Source of the DNA: Hydractinia symbiolongicarpus
Taxonomy: Eukaryota > Cnidaria > Hydrozoa > Anthoathecata > Hydractiniidae
Reading direction: 5' to 3'
Length of the DNA stretch: 64,000 nt
Assembly: GCF_029227915.1 (NCBI RefSeq)
Contig: NC_079880.1
Span: forward strand, 25,847,501 to 25,911,500
The first letter of the stretch is position 1, and each line of letters begins with the position of its first letter. This document shows positions 59,423-64,000 of the stretch, piece by piece. The notes below the pieces were generated by a model. It did no database searches. It saw only the letters and a list, made by a program, of their open reading frames with translations, and had not been told where the DNA came from. The translations under genes were made by a program, and so were the position numbers.

Positions 59423-61021
59423 TTAATCTTTAGGCTCTTCACACATTGAACAATTTTCCATTTGATCGTGAAAGCGTTCCACTTGTATTGTCGAATGATG
59501 AATTTCGTACTTTTTTGACACTAAAGTTTGCGCTTCACGTAACACGCTGTGTGTAGAACGAGAATCGTCTAAATAAATAAGGTAAGAAAACTATAGTAAG
59601 ACTCCACAGCTGATCATAAAAAATAACAAATGATTGAGAACAATAAAATATATTTTACACAGGGTGGATTCCTAAGTTTGTTATAATACTGTTATCAATG
59701 AAGGTCCTGCGAAGAAATCCTAATATCCTATTTGAGCTACAAAAGTCGTGCAATCACTCAACTAGACAACCACCTAAGATATCAATCTTATTTTCATGCT
59801 GAGCGCTCAGCAGAAAAGGATCGATTCATTCTTTTATAGTAACTAGCATGACTCGACGTGGGATAGAAGAGAACGTCCTACCACGAAGTTACCAGTCGCT
59901 AATTGTGTGAGTGGAAACAGTCTTACAAATTCGACTCGAGTTTTGAAAATGTAGTCACTATTTTGTGGTTTAAAATGTGTATGTGTTTCCCTGAAGGAGC
60001 GGGGTCATAGTCAATATTATTTTTTATTTCGGTGTTTTTACTGTCATTAAGAAAAATAACAATAACAGCGAAACAACAAAATACATTTAACAACACTCTA
60101 CAATATATTGCAACATATGGATGTAAAAATATTGCAATTGACATTTGTCATACGAGTTGTTTTGTACAGTTTTGATTCGTTTGTACCATGACATAATTTA
60201 AGGGAATTAAATTAGATTCGTGTGTAGATGTAAATTAATCACTGCAATGCACGCAAATGAAAGATAATAGTTTTCACAGGATTTAATACCATTAAACGTA
60301 TCTAATATTTCTTTTTATAAGTAAAATGAATTGATGATGCCAAATTTTTTTCTCTCCTCCCCCCCCCCCCTCCCTCAAAAAAACCCCTTCCTGAGGTGTT
60401 AGATTCTGCATACGTGGTTCACACTCCACCGTAGGTTTTAATAAGCCTAAGTCAAAATATAAGTCAAAATTCTGCAAATTGACCGAGTTTAGCAAGTTCT
60501 CAATGACTTGTGACTGCATTTGCAACACAATGCTTTCCAAAAATTATGCGTACAAATAAGAAAACCTTCAACAGTGCCAGATTTGGTCCAAAGTACTTAA
60601 CGAAGAACAAAAGAACAAATACGTAGAGAAACCATAAGCCCTATGATAGCTAAATTGAAACACAGACAGAAATCCAGTTTACCTATAGCTAAATGTACGG
60701 ATAAAGCAGCTGTGCCCATAGTTAAAGACCAAATGTGAAGGTTATGAACCATCTTGACTGCTCGTATGTTTTGTAAATCTTCCATAACCTCTTTAAAATC
60801 CAAACCTTTTGGTGTACCTGAAGAAAAACAGATAAAATCTCGCATTATGTTGTCTCAGCAAATTTATACAGTTATTTTACGTGAGATTTTTTGTTTGTTT
60901 ATTTTCTGCATGGCAAGCAATGCTTAAAGTAATGTTTAAAACATTTCAATTCTCGTCTGTATCTTTCTTTATAGAGAAAAGTTGATTTGCAACTGACGTA
61001 CAGATATATATAAAGACAGAC

Positions 61022-61079
<58 letters not shown>

Positions 61080-63600
61080 CAGAAAAATGCTTACCTTCCA
61101 TAAGCACCAACAATATATCTTTTAATATTGTTAAAGTTGTGAATAGCACGAGTATAGAGAAGAGAAATGTACATATCGGATCTGCAACCTTCCATTCGGG
61201 CTGAAAAATCATTAGTATTAGTTTTAATATAGTAAGTAGCAAGAGGGTTTTAACGTCCAATGAGATTCCTCTTCTCCGACGGTAACTACTTTACAAAACC
61301 GCTAGAGATACGTATAGCATTGCTCTAACTTGGTTACCTGCTACACAAGCCGGTTCGATTTTAGCAGAGGGAACAAAAATGGGCTGAAAAAACCGCATTG
61401 AAGTTTTTGCCGGAGTGGGGACTCGTACCTGAAATCTTATGAGAAAAAGCCACCCCTACACCATCCCCACTTTTATATTACATGATATAATGGTTTTGAG
61501 AGATGGAGAGGTATTACCTAGTAAAAATTTGACTGTAATTTTATACTATTTTTTCTATTAAAACTAAAAGTTTTTCTGTTGCTTTTAAGTTCTAACAGAA
61601 ATGTATGATTAAACTTTAAATATAAATACATTAAATTCTTTTTTATGCTTAACGTAAAATCGCACGCAAAAATTAACACATAGCCACGGTCAAAATTTCG
61701 CTGCATAAACACGAACACATAAAGTACAAAATCTTGTTAAATTTTTTGCGTGGCATAGTACCGAAATATTTTCAGCATTTCCTGAATTTCTAAACAAAGG
61801 TATATCAATAGTGAAATTCCAGGGAATGGGTTTAGTTGATTAACACAGAGAACAAAAATCAAAATTTGACAAACCTTAAAATAAATCATCAAAGCAGCTA
61901 TAAATACACCGACACTCTGTACCAGATCTCCCAACACGTGAATAAAAGCTGCCCGCACGTTTAAATCTTTCTTTAATTTTGATTTAGTAGTTTTTAATAT
62001 GGCATCTGTTTCTGAGCTTTGAGTGGAACTTCCTTCTGAGCCAACTTCTTGTGGTGACTGCGATGCTTCATCATTGTGGGAATGACCATGATTGCTGCCA
62101 CCATGGGAATGACCATGTCCACCTCCTAAGCCATGGGAATGACCATGACCAGAGCCATGCAATGTAATGCCGAGTCTGAAAACAAAAACGCACACATGAA
62201 AGGTTACAATTCGAATTTTCTAAAATTTTGTTTTTTTTAAAAAGAATGACGAGTCTCTCCGGTTTCATACAATACACAGAAACACTGCATAATCTTCTAT
62301 GCAATGTATACTACAAGCAAAAAACTGTTACACACAGGCAAAGAAAAGAAAAGGACGGGGCAAGGATTACTTTCTAAAAGAGTATAACGGATCTCTCAGG
62401 TTTTTAAACAAACAAACAAAAAACTGTGTTACACATGGACAAACAAAACAAAAGGAAGAGGCAAGGATTATTTTAAACAAACAAACAAACAATTCTTACA
62501 TAATGTTCACTAGCACACCAACGCCGGATGTGATCAGCATGACCACAGGTTGAATTTTATAAGCAGGATCTTTCACTCTCGTTACAGCTTCGTATACCAA
62601 AATGCCTGTTAGAACCCAGATTATAAGTACAGAGACCAGCGCACCCATCACCTCTAAATTAAAATAAAATAATTTGAACTTATATTCAAAGACATCAGAA
62701 AGAATTTTTTTCGTTGTTGTTGTTAAAAAATATATGGTACCTACCAAAAAGTGATTTTAAATAGTTCCAACAATTTGATAGTGAGAAAAAAGTTAAAATT
62801 AAATTGTGCTCTTGGTAATTCCATTTGTCTACTTTCATAACCACCAAATGTGACTGAAAATACCACTTATTTTTAGAACTTTAGTTCTTTAGAGCATAGA
62901 AAAGTCTCTGAATTTCTAACATTGCCAATTTTAAAAATTGCCATAAGCTTAGTGTACTGAGTTTATTGAATCATTTCGCAAATGTCAATTTCAAATGATT
63001 TTTTCTAATATGTTTTGACAGGCACAACAAATTTGAATTTAGATATATTAATGAATAAACAGAATGTAACTTTTAAAAGAAAGAAATAGGAACTGGCTGC
63101 AAACTAAAACAATGCAAAAATTGAGCAATTAATTTGGTTAAAGTAGGTATATGATGTAGCAATCAATAATTTGCTCTGGAATAAAGGGCACAAGTCTGAA
63201 TTTTGAAAAATTGACTTTTTGTGGTATTATAAAACCCCTTGTAAAGTCAGCTAATTTAACATCAAAAGGTCACAAAAACCAAATTTTAAATTCACAAGCT
63301 AAGATTTTTCATATTCTAGTCAAAATTGCACCAGTGCAAGTTGCAGGATTAGATTCAATGTTGACAAAGATCTGGTGACAATCTAATAAGCTAAAAAAAA
63401 ATGATGTATCAAAAAGTTCAACTGCTATTTTAACAAATCAAATTACATATTACCAGCTCTGTGCCATCCAAATGATAATTTTTTTGATGGTTTACGTGTG
63501 CCTAACCACAATGCAAACAAACTGATCATAAAACCCCCAAAATCGGATAGCAAGTGTGCAGCGTCAGTCATAATAGCCAAACTGTTTGAGACGTAGCCAC
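59423..63600 (-). CDS. SLC30A (ZnT2/3/8-like): SLC30A zinc transporter (ZnT2/3/8 type), 5' end outside window
   Basis: Exons (minus): 63600-63454, 62653-62500, 62175-61875, 61200-61095, 60817-60683, 59568-59423 (TAA). Phases 1, 2, 0, 1, 1 join for 989 nt; the first internal exon enters in phase 1, so about 60-80 N-terminal residues lie beyond the right edge. The family exports Zn2+ from cytosol into vesicles as a proton antiporter dimer. The tetrahedral transport site is complete: HLLSD in TM2 and HVLGD in TM5. Between TM4 and TM5 is a His-rich loop ([20 protein letters not shown], continuing NHGHSHND). The cytosolic C-terminal domain shows [20 protein letters not shown] and a CSMCEEP end. 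Order and motifs fit vesicular ZnTs (SLC30A2/3/8) better than ZnT1. Confidence 0.92.
61015..61079. repeat. (GACA)n microsatellite
   Basis: About 14-16 GACA units, ending 13 bp from the donor GT of the ZnT exon 61095-61200. On the gene strand it is a (TGTC)n tract just inside the intron. Confidence 0.95.
61290..61470 (-). mobile_element. tRNA-derived SINE fragment, minus strand
   Basis: The minus strand begins GTGGGGATGGTGTAGGGGTG (A-box TGGTGTAGGGG) and continues to a B-box GGTACGAGTCC (61429-61419) and CCCCACTCC. A unique body with GTTCCCTCTGCTAAAATCGA follows. It lies in the intron between the ZnT His-loop exon and the 106-bp exon. Not a working tRNA: the arms do not fold fully. Confidence 0.55.
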
Positions 63601-64000
63601 CTAGAAATAAACAGATATTTAAATTTTTTTTGCTAGTCAAAAAAAAACCTAACCACCGAGCTAGCAAAAAAAACAAAAACAAACACAAAACAACATTTGA
63701 GTATTCGAGAAAATTTAGAGCAAATACTCAATTTTTTTTGCAGCGATAGCAATGTTTTTAATGTATTATAAATCTTTCTGAGACAATGAATTTACTTGAC
63801 AAAAAACAGAACCAAAACAACAGTTGACTTTAGGAAATTAAAAACATATACTATATTTTCAGTGTGGCAATAACAATGTTCTTTATCTATTAAAAAGTCT
63901 TTGTAAAGGGTATACATGTTTACATAGGTAAAGACTGTCCCTGTTTGTCCCTTTTTGTGCATTGTGTTCATTGTACATGTGAGCAATAGCAGTCATTATT
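63601..64000. other. Intron of the zinc transporter gene, to window end
   Basis: No further exon found. The TM1-bearing exon expected before 63600 must be further right. Confidence 0.5.

Noticed and set aside
60292-60540. 82-aa minus-strand frame with a GGGGG run
   Set aside because: It spans a poly-C tract in a ZnT intron and has no place in the phase-consistent exon chain.
61400-61475. tRNA gene on the minus strand
   Set aside because: Box motifs are present, but the anticodon and acceptor arms do not pair well and a SINE-like body follows.

Overview
The window is nuclear DNA from an intron-rich, AT-rich animal genome. Short exons with GT-AG introns, full-length orthologues of metazoan genes, an animal-type HEPN_DZIP3 gene and several retroelement classes (LINE, Penelope-like, BEL/Pao, tRNA-derived SINEs) fit an early-branching metazoan. 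A cnidarian, perhaps a hydrozoan, is my inference from repeat style and gene content. There are no prokaryotic features.

Five genes can be modelled by reading exon ends and checking that phases join. (1) 301-5886, minus: an HDBP/ZNF395-ZNF704 family transcription factor, 5 exons, 552 aa, with a C2H2 finger on a 101-bp exon and a terminal C-clamp. (2) 11492-24635, minus: a C8orf34 (VEST1) orthologue in 19 exons, 545 aa, with an N-terminal RIIa-type dimerisation/docking domain. (3) 40602-42681, plus: inositol polyphosphate multikinase (IPMK), 5 exons, 381 aa. (4) 48618-50606, plus: a HEPN_DZIP3 plus coiled-coil gene with decayed duplicate exons. (5) 59423-63600, minus: an SLC30A/ZnT zinc transporter of the ZnT2/3/8 type; its first exon(s) lie beyond the right edge.

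Between the genes is a dense record of repeats. At 28-39 kb there are MITE-like elements, a perfect 69-bp triplicate, an internally deleted LINE, a tRNA-derived SINE, a Penelope-like element split into two opposed halves, and a direct plus inverted repeat complex. At 44-46 kb there are foldback elements. At 52-58 kb there is a BEL/Pao remnant containing a 25-bp perfect hairpin, and two almost identical 1,154-bp direct repeats flanking an old satellite-like array.

The most unusual signal is that two unrelated genes (ZNF395-like and IPMK) each have an intron largely built of a minisatellite of about 31 bp that starts at, or includes, the 5' splice junction, so many units repeat a donor-like sequence. 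The ZnT gene has a GACA microsatellite ending 13 bp from a donor. No operon-like relation exists among the genes. However, the human relatives of three of them (C8orf34, ZNF704, SLC30A8) all lie on chromosome arm 8q, which suggests preserved ancient linkage.
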